A stretch of 64,000 nucleotides of DNA, from contig CAKTSK010000006.1 in NCBI GenBank assembly GCA_934597725.1, positions 1 through 64,000 on the forward strand, written 5' to 3'. Position numbers and translations under genes: made by a program. Origin of the DNA: an uncultured Eubacteriales bacterium. GTDB lineage: Bacteria > Bacillota > Clostridia > Oscillospirales > Oscillospiraceae. Under the pieces are notes generated by a model, which was not told the DNA's origin, did no database searches, and worked only from the letters and a program-made list of their open reading frames with translations. Below, piece after piece: positions 54,286-63,268 of the stretch (the first letter of the stretch is position 1; each line of letters opens with the position of its first letter).

Positions 54286-55962
54286 ATGTTCAAAAAAATG
54301 AAGCTGAAGCGGTATCTGATGGTTGTTTTTTCTCTCATGATCCTGATGACCGGGATCATTACAGCGGTCGGAATCTCAGGGCTGGCAGCCACCAAAAGCA
54401 CCGCCCATGAACTCATCGACGAGATCTTGACGGCGGATGCTGCCGTCAAAACCTGCCGCATTGAGGTCAACGTAGCAGCGCGGAACCTGCGGGAAATGCT
54501 GCTGACAGACGACGCCAGCAAGCGCAGCCAGATGAAGGAGCGGATCAACGAGTCTCTGGATACGATCCAGGAGCAGATCGCCATTTTCAAGCAGACCTAC
54601 GGCACGGAGGATGGTCTGGCAGAGGAGTATGAATCTGCGTTCAACAGCTGGTTTGCCATTGCCGACCGGGCCATTGCCCAGATCGACCAGGGAGACTTGG
54701 AAAAAGCCAAGCAGATCGTGTTGACGGAATGCTCTCCCACGCTGGACAGTCTGGTGACGATCGCCAAGAAGATCGACACCGCTGCGGACAACGATACCGT
54801 GGTCCATCAGGACCACATGGTCAAGATCATCGTGGTCGGGACCGTCAGCTGCCTTGTGGTCTTTGCAGCAACGCTGGTGATCGGAATGGTCATCGCTCTG
54901 CGCGCCACCCGGAACATCACCGGCGCTGTGGGCGTGGTGCAGGAAGCGGTGGAGGAGCTGTCCAAGGGCAACCTGAAGGCGAAGTTTTCCTATGAGGCAG
55001 ACAATGAGTTCGGCGATCTGGTCGATCGGATGCACTTCTCCTATCAGGAGCTGTCCAAGTATGTGGACGCCATCGACTACAGCATGAGCGAGCTGGCCAA
55101 GGGGAACTTTACCTATCGCAATTCGGTCGAATTTATCGGGGACTTTACCAACATCCAAACCTCGATTCGCGGGTTCCGGATCAAACTGAACGACGTCATG
55201 CTGAAGCTGGAGCAGGCTGCCTCTCAGGTCAGCGCCGGCGCAAGCCAGGTGGCCGACGGCGCGCAGGCTTTGGCCCAAGGCGCCACCGAGCAGGCCAGCG
55301 GCGTGGAAGAGCTCTCCTCTACCATTGCAGAGATCTCGCAGGGGGTCAACAATACCTCTGACTATGCCCAGCAGTGCAACGAGATGGGCAAGCAGGCTGC
55401 CATCGTGGTGGAAAAGAGCGAGGTGGAGATGAACCAGCTCATCGCCTCCATCCGGGACATCACCGAGGTCTCCAACAATATCCAGAGCATCATCAAGGTC
55501 ATCAACGACATTGCCTTCCAGACCAATATCCTGGCCCTCAACGCCGCCGTGGAAGCGGCCCGGGCAGGGACCGCCGGCAAGGGCTTTGCCGTGGTAGCCG
55601 ACGAGGTGCGGGACCTGGCGCAGAAGACGGCCACCGCCGCCACGGACACCACGGAGCTGATCGAGACCTCTCTGCGCCATGTGAAGAAGGGCGAAGAGCT
55701 GGCCCATCAGGCCGAGGAAGCCTTTGGCGAGGTGTCGAAGGCATCCATCGACATCCTGGGCCGGGTGGAGAAGATCGCCAACGCCTCCCAGGAGCAGGCA
55801 GACTCCATCGCCCAGATCTCCCAGGGGCTGGACCAGATCTCCTCTGTGGTGCAGACCACCTCTGCCACCGCCGAGGAATCTGCCGCCGCCAGCGAGGAGC
55901 TCAACGGGCAGGCAGGCATGATGCGCTCCCTGCTGGAAGGGTTCCAGATCCAGCGCCTTTGA
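54286..55962 (+). CDS. Methyl-accepting chemotaxis protein
   Basis: Transmembrane chemoreceptor. The 558 residues have membrane span 1 (about 13-33), a four-helix-bundle-type sensor loop, span 2 (about 184-206), a HAMP-like region, and the long cytoplasmic coiled coil with the signaling tip around [21 protein letters not shown] see no C-terminal CheR-tether pentapeptide. It is preceded by a sigma-28-like promoter and is followed after 323 bp by a fapA-cheX-cheY group. The ligand is unknown. Confidence 0.93.
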   Translation: MFKKMKLKRYLMVVFSLMILMTGIITAVGISGLAATKSTAHELIDEILTADAAVKTCRIEVNVAARNLREMLLTDDASKRSQMKERINESLDTIQEQIAIFKQTYGTEDGLAEEYESAFNSWFAIADRAIAQIDQGDLEKAKQIVLTECSPTLDSLVTIAKKIDTAADNDTVVHQDHMVKIIVVGTVSCLVVFAATLVIGMVIALRATRNITGAVGVVQEAVEELSKGNLKAKFSYEADNEFGDLVDRMHFSYQELSKYVDAIDYSMSELAKGNFTYRNSVEFIGDFTNIQTSIRGFRIKLNDVMLKLEQAASQVSAGASQVADGAQALAQGATEQASGVEELSSTIAEISQGVNNTSDYAQQCNEMGKQAAIVVEKSEVEMNQLIASIRDITEVSNNIQSIIKVINDIAFQTNILALNAAVEAARAGTAGKGFAVVADEVRDLAQKTATAATDTTELIETSLRHVKKGEELAHQAEEAFGEVSKASIDILGRVEKIANASQEQADSIAQISQGLDQISSVVQTTSATAEESAAASEELNGQAGMMRSLLEGFQIQRL

Positions 55963-56285
55963 ACATGAGAACTTGTCCCGCCGGAAAAGGGACACAGACA
56001 GGCACGCCGCAGACCGCTGTATCGTTCAGCGCGCTGCGGCGTGCTGTCGTTTGCGAACGGGTCTGGGCAGGGCGGCGCGTTGCTTTTGTCAAAAATAAGA
56101 GGAAAATGGGAAGAAACACATCTTTTCAAGAAAGAAAACTTGCTTTATAATAAAAGCGGAAGAGGAATTTTATCCCTGCTGCATGATGCACATGACCCAG
56201 GCATAGGATCGTCAGATAACCACCAAGGAACCGGAAGCGATTTGCAGGGGGTCCTGTAAGGCCGGGAAAGAAGGGAGAGAGGGAT
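55963..56285 (+). other. Intergenic region between the chemoreceptor and fapA
   Basis: These 323 bp hold a hairpin (ACGCCGCAG 56004-56012 with CTGCGGCGT 56034-56042) without a U-tract, a promoter at 56123-56151, and a 130-nt leader. I see no further gene. Confidence 0.6.
56123..56151 (+). promoter_or_regulatory. Sigma-A-type promoter of fapA-cheX-cheY
   Basis: TTTTCA (56123-56128), a 17-bp spacer and a perfect TATAAT (56146-56151). It gives the downstream trio expression independent of the chemoreceptor. Confidence 0.55.
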
Positions 56286-57950
56286 GTGAGATCAAATACC
56301 GAAACGGCATCTTCTGGCCAGACCATGGCGGAAGAACCGGTGCAGACCGGTGACATCGGGGCGCCGCAGCAGCTCCCCACGCTGGATTTTCCGCCGGAGC
56401 ATACCCTGTGCGGCCTGCACCGCTTGTGGTCGGGCGCTGCCGGGGGAGCGCTCCAGCTGCCCCTGTTCAGCGGTGAGCTGCCGATCCCGATGGAGGAAGC
56501 GCGGATGGCCGAGGAGGCGGCGCGCCTGCATCAGGCGCTCACCCAGCGGACCATCCAGCGGTGGGAGCAGGTGGCTGCGGCGCTGGTCCACCACACCCTG
56601 CCGGATCTGGACGGAGAAGTGTTCCTGCATGTGTCGCAGGACGCCATGCTCGTCTGGTGCCTGCTGCTGCCGCCTGTAGGCGCGGGCAAGGCGCCGGACC
56701 TGCTGGCGGTGATGAAGGCCATGGCCCGGGAGAAGGTGGACCAGGGCGTCGACTGGGACGGCCTGAAAGACCTGCTGGGAGAGCCGCCCCGCTGCTTTGT
56801 CCTGCTGCCCATCGCCTGGGGGACCCCGCCGGTCTGCGGCGAGGACGGCCGGGTGGTGGAGCTCTATCCCCGGGAGCAGACCAGCTGCGCCATGGTCGAT
56901 GAGCTGTGGAAGGAGGACTACATCAGCCTGAACCTGGTCCAGAACATTGAGAAGGGCGAGGTCATCTGCCACATCCTGCCGCCGGGCAAAGGGACCCCGG
57001 GCAAGACCGTGCGGGGGCAGATGATACCGCCCCGGGAGGGCCTGCCCGCCCAGATCCCCAAGGGGCGGAACACGGCCCTGTCCAAACAGGGCGACGCGCT
57101 GATCGCCACGGAAAACGGCCATGTGGAGTTCACCGGCCACAGCTTCCAGGTCAAGCCTGTGCTGCAGATCCACGGCGACGCGACGGAGAAGGATGGCATC
57201 ATCCAGTTCATGGGCGACATCCATATCTACGGCGATGTGAACAGCGGGACCGTTGTGCGGGCCACCGGCAGCATCCAGATCGACGGCGTGGTGGAGGACT
57301 GCACCATCGAGGCCGGGGAATATCTGGTGGTTTCCAGCGGCATCCAGGGGCAGCACACGGCGGTCATCCAGGCCCACAAAGGGGTGTATGCCAAGTATGT
57401 GGAGCACTGCACCATCTACGCGCTGGAGAGCGTCCAGGCAGACTGCATCATCGACAGCAGCATCTACAGCAACGGGACCGTCAAGGTCCGCACTGGCCGG
57501 GCGTCTGTGGTGGGTGGGACCATCCGGGCGGCCAAAGAGGTCTCTGCGGGCACCATCGGCTCCAAGGCCGAGCGGCCCACGGAGATCCTGCTGGGCGGGA
57601 TGCCCTGCGAGGCCATAGAGCGCAACGAGATGCTGCAGGAGCTGACCCGGACCGAAGAGATCCTGCGGCGGCTGCAGAGAGACCCCGACCGGGACCTGAA
57701 GCGGGAGGAGATCTCCAAGCTGAACCTGAGCGTCTATGTGACGAAGCTGAAGCTGGAAAAGCTGGAAAAAGACCTGGAGCGCTCCTTCGTTCGCTCGGGC
57801 TCCGCCTGCCGGATGCTCTGCGACGAGATATACCCCGGCGCTGTTGTGACCATTGGCGGCAATTCTTTGCAGGTCACCAAAAAGATGGAGCACTGCGTGT
57901 TCTATCCAGGAAAAAACAAGATCGCCGTCAGCAAACGAGAGGCGACCTGA
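56286..57950 (+). CDS. FapA-family (DUF342) protein
   Basis: A 554-residue DUF342/FapA protein. The family has a right-handed beta-helix core and a C-terminal coiled coil, and in known cases takes part in chemotaxis, motility and polysaccharide or c-di-GMP linked processes. Diagnostic stretches are CHILPPGKGTPGKTVRGQM, ENGHVEFTG, IQIDGVVEDCTIEAGEYLVV and AAKEVSAGTIGSKAERPTEI, and the coiled coil starts near NEMLQELTRTEEIL. GTG start at 56286. It sits between a chemoreceptor and CheX/CheY-like genes. Exact role unknown. Confidence 0.85.
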   Translation: MRSNTETASSGQTMAEEPVQTGDIGAPQQLPTLDFPPEHTLCGLHRLWSGAAGGALQLPLFSGELPIPMEEARMAEEAARLHQALTQRTIQRWEQVAAALVHHTLPDLDGEVFLHVSQDAMLVWCLLLPPVGAGKAPDLLAVMKAMAREKVDQGVDWDGLKDLLGEPPRCFVLLPIAWGTPPVCGEDGRVVELYPREQTSCAMVDELWKEDYISLNLVQNIEKGEVICHILPPGKGTPGKTVRGQMIPPREGLPAQIPKGRNTALSKQGDALIATENGHVEFTGHSFQVKPVLQIHGDATEKDGIIQFMGDIHIYGDVNSGTVVRATGSIQIDGVVEDCTIEAGEYLVVSSGIQGQHTAVIQAHKGVYAKYVEHCTIYALESVQADCIIDSSIYSNGTVKVRTGRASVVGGTIRAAKEVSAGTIGSKAERPTEILLGGMPCEAIERNEMLQELTRTEEILRRLQRDPDRDLKREEISKLNLSVYVTKLKLEKLEKDLERSFVRSGSACRMLCDEIYPGAVVTIGGNSLQVTKKMEHCVFYPGKNKIAVSKREAT

Positions 57951-57961
57951 GGAGGGAGCGT

Positions 57962-58441
57962 ATGGACGCCAACATGGAAAAGAAGATCGCAGAGATCCTG
58001 GACAGCGTGATGCAGGAGTTTTGCTGTCTGATCGGGGACCTGGCTCTGTGCGAACATCACGACGTGCTGTCCGAAGACACCTGCACGGTGTGTACTACCT
58101 TTGAGGGCGGCTATCACGCCAAGCTGGTGCTGGTGGCGGACAGGACCCTGCTGCTGCGGCTGACCCAGTGCGCCATGGAAGCGGAGGAGGTTGCCCCGGA
58201 AGACGTGGAGGACTTTGCCAAAGAGCTGCTGAACGTGATCTGCGGCAGGGTGGTGGCGCATCTGTTCCAGGCGGCGCACATCTCCTCCCGGTTTGGGATC
58301 CCCGTCTTTTGCATCGGGCGGCCCCGGCCGGCCCAGGACGGAGCGGTGTGTGAACTGGTCCTCAGCTACCTCAGCGCCAGAAACGAGGGCGCGCAGCTGG
58401 TCCATCAGCTGCCCTGCCAGCCGGTGGCATCCGCCGGGTAA
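57962..58441 (+). CDS. CheX-like chemotaxis phosphatase
   Basis: A 159-residue CheC/CheX/FliY-fold protein with the ExxN dephosphorylation motif E88-x-x-N91 in AKELLNVICGR, as in CheX, which removes phosphate from CheY-P. It follows fapA by 11 bp and is followed by a CheY-like gene, so the pair probably forms a phosphorylation and dephosphorylation module. GGAGGGAGCGT precedes the ATG. Confidence 0.8.
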   Translation: MDANMEKKIAEILDSVMQEFCCLIGDLALCEHHDVLSEDTCTVCTTFEGGYHAKLVLVADRTLLLRLTQCAMEAEEVAPEDVEDFAKELLNVICGRVVAHLFQAAHISSRFGIPVFCIGRPRPAQDGAVCELVLSYLSARNEGAQLVHQLPCQPVASAG

Positions 58442-58504
58442 ACAAGAAGACATGCTCTGGTCAGAGCGAAAACGATAGAGATATAGAAAAAGGAGCCGGA
58501 TGTT

Positions 58505-58873
58505 ATGTCAAAAAAAGTTATGGTGGTGGATGATTCCCGGATCGTACAGCTGCAGCTGCAGAAGATCCTGTCCGACACGGAGTATCAGGTGGTGGCCTGC
58601 TGCCGGAGCGGCGAAGAGGCTATCGAGCGGTTTGAGCAGGTCCAGCCGGATCTGGTGACGATGGACATCATCATGCCGGGAATGGACGGCCTGGAGGCCG
58701 CCCGGCTGATCCTGGAGGCCCATCCCCAGGCCCGGGTGCTGATGGTGTCCTCCCTGGCCTACGACGACACCATCGACGAAGCCAATGAGATCGGGGCCAG
58801 CGGCTTTGTCTATAAGCCCTTTGACCGGGAAGCCGTGCTGGATTCCATCCGCCAGGTTTTTGCGGGGGAATGA
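58505..58873 (+). CDS. CheY-like single-domain response regulator
   Basis: A 122-residue receiver domain with no output domain. Acidic residues Asp9/Asp10, phospho-acceptor Asp54 (MDIIMPG), the conserved Ser82/Ser83 (MVSSLAYD) and Lys104 (VYKPF) are all present, so it should be phosphorylatable. The kinase (CheA) is not in the window. AAAAAGGAGC precedes the ATG. A strong terminator ends the operon. Confidence 0.92.
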   Translation: MSKKVMVVDDSRIVQLQLQKILSDTEYQVVACCRSGEEAIERFEQVQPDLVTMDIIMPGMDGLEAARLILEAHPQARVLMVSSLAYDDTIDEANEIGASGFVYKPFDREAVLDSIRQVFAGE

Positions 58874-58893
58874 CGCAGCAGGGGACCTGAGAG

Positions 58894-58936
58894 AAAAACC
58901 ATGGGAGCGCCTACCGGCGCCGCCCATGGTTTTTTC
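58894..58936 (+). terminator. Intrinsic terminator after the cheY-like gene
   Basis: AAACCATGGG... pairs with CCCATGGTTT..., with an inner GCGCC/GGCGC stem and loop TACC, followed by T6. Confidence 0.9.
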
Positions 58937-58951
58937 TGTTGGGGAGGGGAA

Positions 58952-58980
58952 TTGACAGACGGGAGAAGTTGTACTATCCT
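58952..58980 (+). promoter_or_regulatory. Sigma-A promoter of the DUF368 gene
   Basis: TTGACA (58952-58957), a 17-bp spacer and TATCCT (58975-58980). A short hairpin-bearing leader precedes the GTG. Confidence 0.65.
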
Positions 58981-59028
58981 AAGAAACACCTGCCGCCCCA
59001 AGGCGGCCGAAAGAAAGGGGGACTGCCT

Positions 59029-59880
59029 GTGACCCAGGAACGAAGACCGCGCCTGCGGCCGCTGCTGCTTTTTTTACAGGGGATCGTCATTGGTACCGGC
59101 GCGATCCTGCCGGGGATCAGCGGGGGCGTGCTGTGCATGGCCTTTGGCCTGTACGAACCCATGGTCCAGCTCTTTGCCCATCCCCTCCGGTCTCTGGGCC
59201 GGAACCGCCGCCTGCTGCTGCCGCTGCTGCTGGGCTGCGGGGCAGGGTTTCTCCTGCTGGCGGGCGCGGTGGAGTATCTGCTGCGGGTGGCGCCGGTGGC
59301 GACCACGGCTCTGTTTGCCGGCCTCATCTGCGGCACCATCCCGAGCCTGATGGAGCAGACGGAAGGACGGGGCAGCCGCCGGGGCTGGACGGGCTTTGTG
59401 CTGTCTCTGGTGGCCTGCTTCGTGCTGCTGAGCCTGCTGGAGTCGGGTCTGGGCAGCCAGGTGCAGGCCAACACCGGCTGGTTCGTGTTCTGCGGCGCCA
59501 TCTGGGCCTTGAGCATGATCCTTCCGGGTTTGAGCTCGTCCTCTGTGCTGCTGTTCATGGGCCTGTATCAGCCCATGGCTCAGGGGATCGCCCGTTTTGA
59601 CCTGTCGGTGCTGCTCCCTCTGGGGCTGGGATTTCTGGCAGCCATTTTTTTGCTGGCCCGGGTGGTCTCCCGGCTGATGGAGCGCCATGGGGCCGGGGTG
59701 ACGCGGATGCTGCTGGGGTTTGTGATCTCCTCCACCCTGCTGATCCTGCCGGTGACCTTCACCGGTATGCGGCAGGTGGTGCAGGTGGTGCTGTGCCTGA
59801 GCGTGGGCATGGTGCTGTCCTGGGGGCTGGAACACCTCCGCAGACACGCCGCCGGCCAGGAGCGAGACCCGAACGCATGA
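59029..59880 (+). CDS. DUF368 family membrane protein
   Basis: A 283-residue polytopic protein with about eight spans. The family pattern is clear: GTGAILPGISGGVLCMAFGLYEP near the N-terminus and its internal echo MILPGLSSSSVLLFMGLY in the second half. Recent work links DUF368 proteins to undecaprenyl phosphate recycling (PopT family); that role fits a wall-building Gram-positive. Start GTG 59029 is behind AAGAAAGGGGG; the longer frame from 58939 runs through the promoter. Confidence 0.88.
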   Translation: MTQERRPRLRPLLLFLQGIVIGTGAILPGISGGVLCMAFGLYEPMVQLFAHPLRSLGRNRRLLLPLLLGCGAGFLLLAGAVEYLLRVAPVATTALFAGLICGTIPSLMEQTEGRGSRRGWTGFVLSLVACFVLLSLLESGLGSQVQANTGWFVFCGAIWALSMILPGLSSSSVLLFMGLYQPMAQGIARFDLSVLLPLGLGFLAAIFLLARVVSRLMERHGAGVTRMLLGFVISSTLLILPVTFTGMRQVVQVVLCLSVGMVLSWGLEHLRRHAAGQERDPNA

Positions 59881-59883
59881 GAA

Positions 59884-59962
59884 GGAGCAGGCTGCCGAAC
59901 TGCCTCCGCTTGTTGGACAGGACGTTGTCCGGCAGAACAAAGGCGCTTCAGCAGCCTGCTCC
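59884..59962 (+). other. Structured element of unknown function between DUF368 gene and thiT
   Basis: A 12-bp perfect long-range helix (59884-59895 with 59951-59962) encloses two inner helices, CTGCC/GGCAG (59900-59904 with 59931-59935) and GGACA/TGTCC (59915-59919 with 59926-59930). No U-tract follows. It begins 4 bp after the DUF368 stop, so it may end or stabilise that transcript. Confidence 0.5.
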
Positions 59963-59974
59963 GGGCGGAAAAGA

Positions 59975-60003
59975 TGGACAAGCCGGCCTGACTGGCGTAT
60001 CAT
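59975..60003 (+). promoter_or_regulatory. Sigma-A promoter of the TPP riboswitch-thiT unit
   Basis: TGGACA (59975-59980), a 17-bp spacer and TATCAT (59998-60003), directly before the TPP aptamer. Confidence 0.6.
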
Positions 60004-60015
60004 GAGAGAGAAAAC

Positions 60016-60108
60016 TGAAACGGGGCGCTGGCGCATGCCGGCTGAGAGATGGCCTTCTGCGGCCATCACCCGGGAACCTGATCCGGATAATGCCGGCGTA
60101 GGAAGAAC
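60016..60108 (+). promoter_or_regulatory. TPP riboswitch (THI box)
   Basis: Holds the conserved THI blocks: ACGGGGCGCTGGCGC, GGCTGAGAGAT, a GATGGCC/GGCCATC P3 stem, ACCCGGGAACCTGATCCGGA, and the AATGCCGGCGTAGGAA closing strand. TPP binding is known to repress downstream thiamine genes. Confidence 0.95.
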
Positions 60109-60116
60109 GCACAGCT

Positions 60117-60150
60117 GCCCGTCCGGGGTCCCTTCCCGGCGGCTTTTTTC
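60117..60150 (+). terminator. Expression-platform terminator of the TPP riboswitch
   Basis: A GC stem around 60117-60142 ending GGCGGC is followed by T6 (60144-60149). It lies right after the aptamer, so TPP probably acts by premature termination. Confidence 0.65.
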
Positions 60151-60181
60151 TTTGCCCCGGAAAAGACAGGAGGAACTCACT

Positions 60182-60742
60182 GTGAGAAATCAACACCTGC
60201 GTATGCTGTGCGAGGGCGCCGTGTTTGTGGCGCTGGCCCAGATCCTGAGTATGCTGAAGCTGTGGGAGATGCCCTGGGGCGGCTCCATCACCCTGGGGAT
60301 GCTGCCCATCTTTCTCTTCGCCGTCCGCTGGGGCACGAAGTGGGGGCTGGTAGGCGGCTTTGCCTACGGCTTGCTCCAGGTGATCTTCGACGGGGGCTTT
60401 GCCATCAGCTGGCAGTCCATCCTGGGGGACTATCTGGTGGCCTTCACCGTGCTGGGTCTGGCAGGGCTGGCCCGGGGGAAGGAGAAGGGGATCTTCTGGG
60501 GGACCCTCCTGGGCGCAGCGGCCCGCTTCCTGGTCCACTGGGTGGTGGGCGCCACGGTGTGGGCCATGTATATGCCCGAGTCGTTCTTTGGCATGACCAT
60601 GACCTCGCCCTGGTTCTACTCCCTGCTCTACAACGGGTTTTATATGCTCATCGACACCGTGCTGTGCCTGGCAGTCTTTGCCCTGCTGTTCCGGCCCATG
60701 CACCGCTATCTGACCGGCGCGGACATCGCGCCGTCCCACTGA
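60182..60742 (+). CDS. thiT: Thiamine ECF transporter S component
   Basis: Membrane substrate-binding subunit for thiamine uptake through the shared ECF module. The 186-residue protein has about six spans and the ThiT pattern ALAQILSMLKLWEMPWGGS, LGMLPIFLFAVRWGTKWG and AYGLLQVIFDGG. The GTG start at 60182 follows AGGAGGAA. It stands under a TPP riboswitch, which confirms the substrate class. Convergent with the dehydrogenase gene downstream. Confidence 0.93.
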   Translation: MRNQHLRMLCEGAVFVALAQILSMLKLWEMPWGGSITLGMLPIFLFAVRWGTKWGLVGGFAYGLLQVIFDGGFAISWQSILGDYLVAFTVLGLAGLARGKEKGIFWGTLLGAAARFLVHWVVGATVWAMYMPESFFGMTMTSPWFYSLLYNGFYMLIDTVLCLAVFALLFRPMHRYLTGADIAPSH

Positions 60743-60749
60743 AGCACGC

Positions 60750-60791
60750 CCCCCGCCTGCTGTGCGCGTTTTGCTGCGCGGCAGGCGGGGG
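60750..60791. terminator. Weak bidirectional hairpin between convergent genes
   Basis: CCCCCGCCTGC (60750-60760) pairs with GCAGGCGGGGG (60781-60791). Neither side has a clear U-tract, so it may act with other signals. Confidence 0.5.
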
Positions 60792-60798
60792 ACGTGTC

Positions 60799-61740
60799 TT
60801 ATTCCTCCTTGAGGATCTCCCACAGCTGTTCAAACAGCCGGTCCCGCCGCTGGCGGACGGCCTCTCCCTGGCCGGCAGCGTAGTCATAGAATCCGCTGCC
60901 GGTCTTGACGCCCAGCCGGCCGGCGTCGGTCAGTTCATGCAGGACCTGGCTGTGGGTGTCTGCGCTCAGATCGGGCAGCAGGTAGTCGCTGACGGCCTGA
61001 AAGATGTCCACGCCGCCCAGGTCCACCGTTTCCAGCGGCCCCAGCACGGCATAGCGGAAGCCGGGGCCGTATTTCATGGCGGCGTCGATCTCCTCCGGCC
61101 CGGCGGCCCCCAGGGCCATGATGTGCAGGGCCTCCCGGAGGACGGCGTATTGCAGGCGGTTGCCCAGGATACCCAGAATGTCTTTTTGCACGATGACGGG
61201 CTTTTTCTCCAGGTCCAGCGCCAGATCGCAGACCGCCTGGGCGGTCTCCTGGCTGGTCTGGTCGCCTTTGGTGATCTCCACCAGGGGCATCTTGTCCGGG
61301 GGATTCCACCAGTGCATCCCGCAGAAGCGCTCCGGGTGGGTGACCCCTTGGGCCACATCGGTGACCCGCAGGCCGGAGGTGTTGGTGGTCAGCAGGGCCG
61401 TGGGGGCAATGTGCTGGCAGACCTGCCGGAAGAAGGCGTGCTTGGCCTCCAGGTCCTCGGCGATGTTCTCTATCACAAAGTCTGCCGTCCCATAGGGGGT
61501 GAATGCGGTGGTATAGGACAGGCGGGACGCCACGACGGCGGGGGGCTCCGCCAGCTGGCCCCGGGCCGCCAGCGCGGCCAGATCTCCGGCGATGCGGACC
61601 TTGGCCCTGTCCAGGGAGGGGGTGCGCCGGTTCCACAGGGTGACCCGATAGCCCTTCTGGGCGAAGATCCGGGCCAGGGTGACCCCCATGGTGCCGGCCC
61701 CGGCTACGACCGGGTGTTGGATGGTGGTTGTCTGTGTCAT
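60799..61740 (-). CDS. 3-hydroxyacyl-CoA dehydrogenase family protein
   Basis: A 313-residue NAD-dependent dehydrogenase with the Rossmann motif VVAGAGTMGVTLARIFAQKG, the conserved TTNTSGLRVTDVA, and GMHWWNPPDKMPLVEI in place of the usual GMHFFNP, so the catalytic His is retained with variant neighbours. The C-terminal domain is typical (GILGNRLQYAVLREALHI). It probably oxidises or reduces a 3-hydroxyacyl-CoA, as in fatty-acid or butyrate metabolism. The stop of the AraC gene overlaps its start by 4 bp. Confidence 0.88.
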   Translation of the reverse strand: MTQTTTIQHPVVAGAGTMGVTLARIFAQKGYRVTLWNRRTPSLDRAKVRIAGDLAALAARGQLAEPPAVVASRLSYTTAFTPYGTADFVIENIAEDLEAKHAFFRQVCQHIAPTALLTTNTSGLRVTDVAQGVTHPERFCGMHWWNPPDKMPLVEITKGDQTSQETAQAVCDLALDLEKKPVIVQKDILGILGNRLQYAVLREALHIMALGAAGPEEIDAAMKYGPGFRYAVLGPLETVDLGGVDIFQAVSDYLLPDLSADTHSQVLHELTDAGRLGVKTGSGFYDYAAGQGEAVRQRRDRLFEQLWEILKEE

Positions 61741-62699
61741 GGGAAAAGACCTCCCTGCCGCGTGCGGCTTGTTTGGATTTCCTTGCTCTGCGGACCCTCT
61801 CCCGGCGTTTCCCGCCGGTACTGGCTGGGGGAGAGGCCGGTCTTGCGGCGAAAGCACTTGCCGAAGTAGCTGGCATCCCCCAGGCCGCAGGCCTCTGCCA
61901 CCTGAGCCACCGGCAGGTCGGAGGTGAGCAGCAGATGGGCGGCCTGGGACAGCCGGTAGGAGAGGAGATACTCCATGGGGGACAGGCCCAGCACCCGGCG
62001 GAAGCAGGTCAGGCAGGTGTTGCGGCTGACGTTGGCGGCCCCGGCCACCTGATCCAGGGTGAGCTTTTCCCGGAAATGGGTCTGTAAAAACGCCATCATC
62101 TGCTTGGCCCGGACCTGGTCTGTGCGCTGGCCCGCCGTCAGGTCGTGGCGGGGCAGCTCCTGGGCGTGCTCGGCCATGGCCTGCCACACCTGGCACAGCA
62201 GCCGGTGGATGTGCAGCTCATAGGCGCCGGCCTTGGTCTGGTACAGCGCGTAGGCCCGGCGCAGGGCGTCCAGGCAGGTCTGCTGCCAGGGCAGCGCCGG
62301 GGAAAAGACCAGGCTCCGCAGCCCCTGGCTGCCCAGGAAGGGCGCAATGTATTTGCGATATATGACGCTCTGGACCGGCGCGATGAACGACGGGTCCAGG
62401 ATGACAGAAAACATCTCTGCGTCGGGGGTCTCCCGGGCGGGCTGGGCCATGTGGAGGATGTTGGCGTTTTTGAAGATCCCCTGTCCGGCGGCGAGGGTGT
62501 GATGCTCGTTTTCCACATAGTACTCCATGCGCCCCCGCAGGATGACGTTGAACTCCACCTCCGGGTGCCAGTGCCAGTGGATGCCGGCCCGGTCGAACTG
62601 GTCCATGCGGTCCAGGTAAAAGCGGATGGGCTCCTCAGGGGTGCCCTGCAGGTCCAGGGCCATGAGGGTGTGGTCGGTGAGGATCTCGGTGACTTGCAT
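61737..62699 (-). CDS. AraC-family transcriptional regulator with cupin domain
   Basis: A 320-residue regulator with an N-terminal cupin effector-binding domain (IHWHWHPEVEFNVILRG) and a C-terminal pair of AraC helix-turn-helix motifs (TLDQVAGAANVSRNTCLTCFRR; PVAQVAEACGLGDASYFGKCF). Its gene overlaps the 3-hydroxyacyl-CoA dehydrogenase and is divergent from the MaoC hydratase and CoA-transferase genes, so it probably controls this acyl-CoA cluster through the 127-bp gap. Effector unknown. Confidence 0.92.
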   Translation of the reverse strand: MQVTEILTDHTLMALDLQGTPEEPIRFYLDRMDQFDRAGIHWHWHPEVEFNVILRGRMEYYVENEHHTLAAGQGIFKNANILHMAQPARETPDAEMFSVILDPSFIAPVQSVIYRKYIAPFLGSQGLRSLVFSPALPWQQTCLDALRRAYALYQTKAGAYELHIHRLLCQVWQAMAEHAQELPRHDLTAGQRTDQVRAKQMMAFLQTHFREKLTLDQVAGAANVSRNTCLTCFRRVLGLSPMEYLLSYRLSQAAHLLLTSDLPVAQVAEACGLGDASYFGKCFRRKTGLSPSQYRRETPGEGPQSKEIQTSRTRQGGLFP

Positions 62700-62826
62700 G
62701 GGGGACCTCCTTTGTGAAAAAAGACCAGAAAGTTGGGATATTCTCCGATGTATTTTGCAGAAAAGGATGATATGATACTACCACAAAACCACCTGCCCTG
62801 CAAGGGGGAGGAGAAGGAGGGATCGC
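62700..62826. promoter_or_regulatory. Divergent control region between araC-type gene and the MaoC gene
   Basis: These 127 bp must hold two divergent promoters. I find no well-spaced sigma-A pair on the plus strand, as TTGCAG (62755-62760) is only 10 bp from TATGAT (62771-62776). That is what is expected for an activator-dependent promoter. Confidence 0.4.
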
Positions 62827-63255
62827 ATGAGCGCACTGCATTTTGAGATCGGGAAGAAGTTTACCCTGACCAAGACCTTTGCTGAGAGCGATGTCTATCT
62901 GTTCGCCGGGATCATCGGGGACCTCTTTCCCGCCCATGTCAACGAGGAATACTGCAAGAGGATGCCCTATGGGACCCGTCTGGTCCACGGGTGCCTGACC
63001 TTCAGCCTGTGCTCCACCGTCAGCGGGATGGCGGGCGTGGACAGCGGCCATGACATCCTGGCCATGGGCTATGACCAGGTGAAATTTTTGAAGCCGGTCT
63101 TTTTCGGGGATACCATCACCGCCACCTACTGGATCACAGAGGTCAACGAGGCGCGCCGGAAAACCACCGGTCAGTGCGTGATGACCAACCAGCGGGGAGA
63201 GACCGTGCTGACCTGCCTGCACTACATGAAGGTCATCGACCCGGTACAGCCGTGA
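62827..63255 (+). CDS. MaoC-like (R)-specific enoyl-CoA hydratase
   Basis: Hydrates enoyl-CoA to (R)-3-hydroxyacyl-CoA. The 142-residue hot-dog-fold protein has the hydratase-2-type catalytic pair Asp32 and His37 (GDLFPAHVNEEY), followed by GTRLVHGCLTFSL. It starts 13 bp before the CoA-transferase gene, and shares control with it. Exact chain length cannot be judged. Confidence 0.85.
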   Translation: MSALHFEIGKKFTLTKTFAESDVYLFAGIIGDLFPAHVNEEYCKRMPYGTRLVHGCLTFSLCSTVSGMAGVDSGHDILAMGYDQVKFLKPVFFGDTITATYWITEVNEARRKTTGQCVMTNQRGETVLTCLHYMKVIDPVQP

Positions 63256-63268
63256 GGAGGTGCATCCC

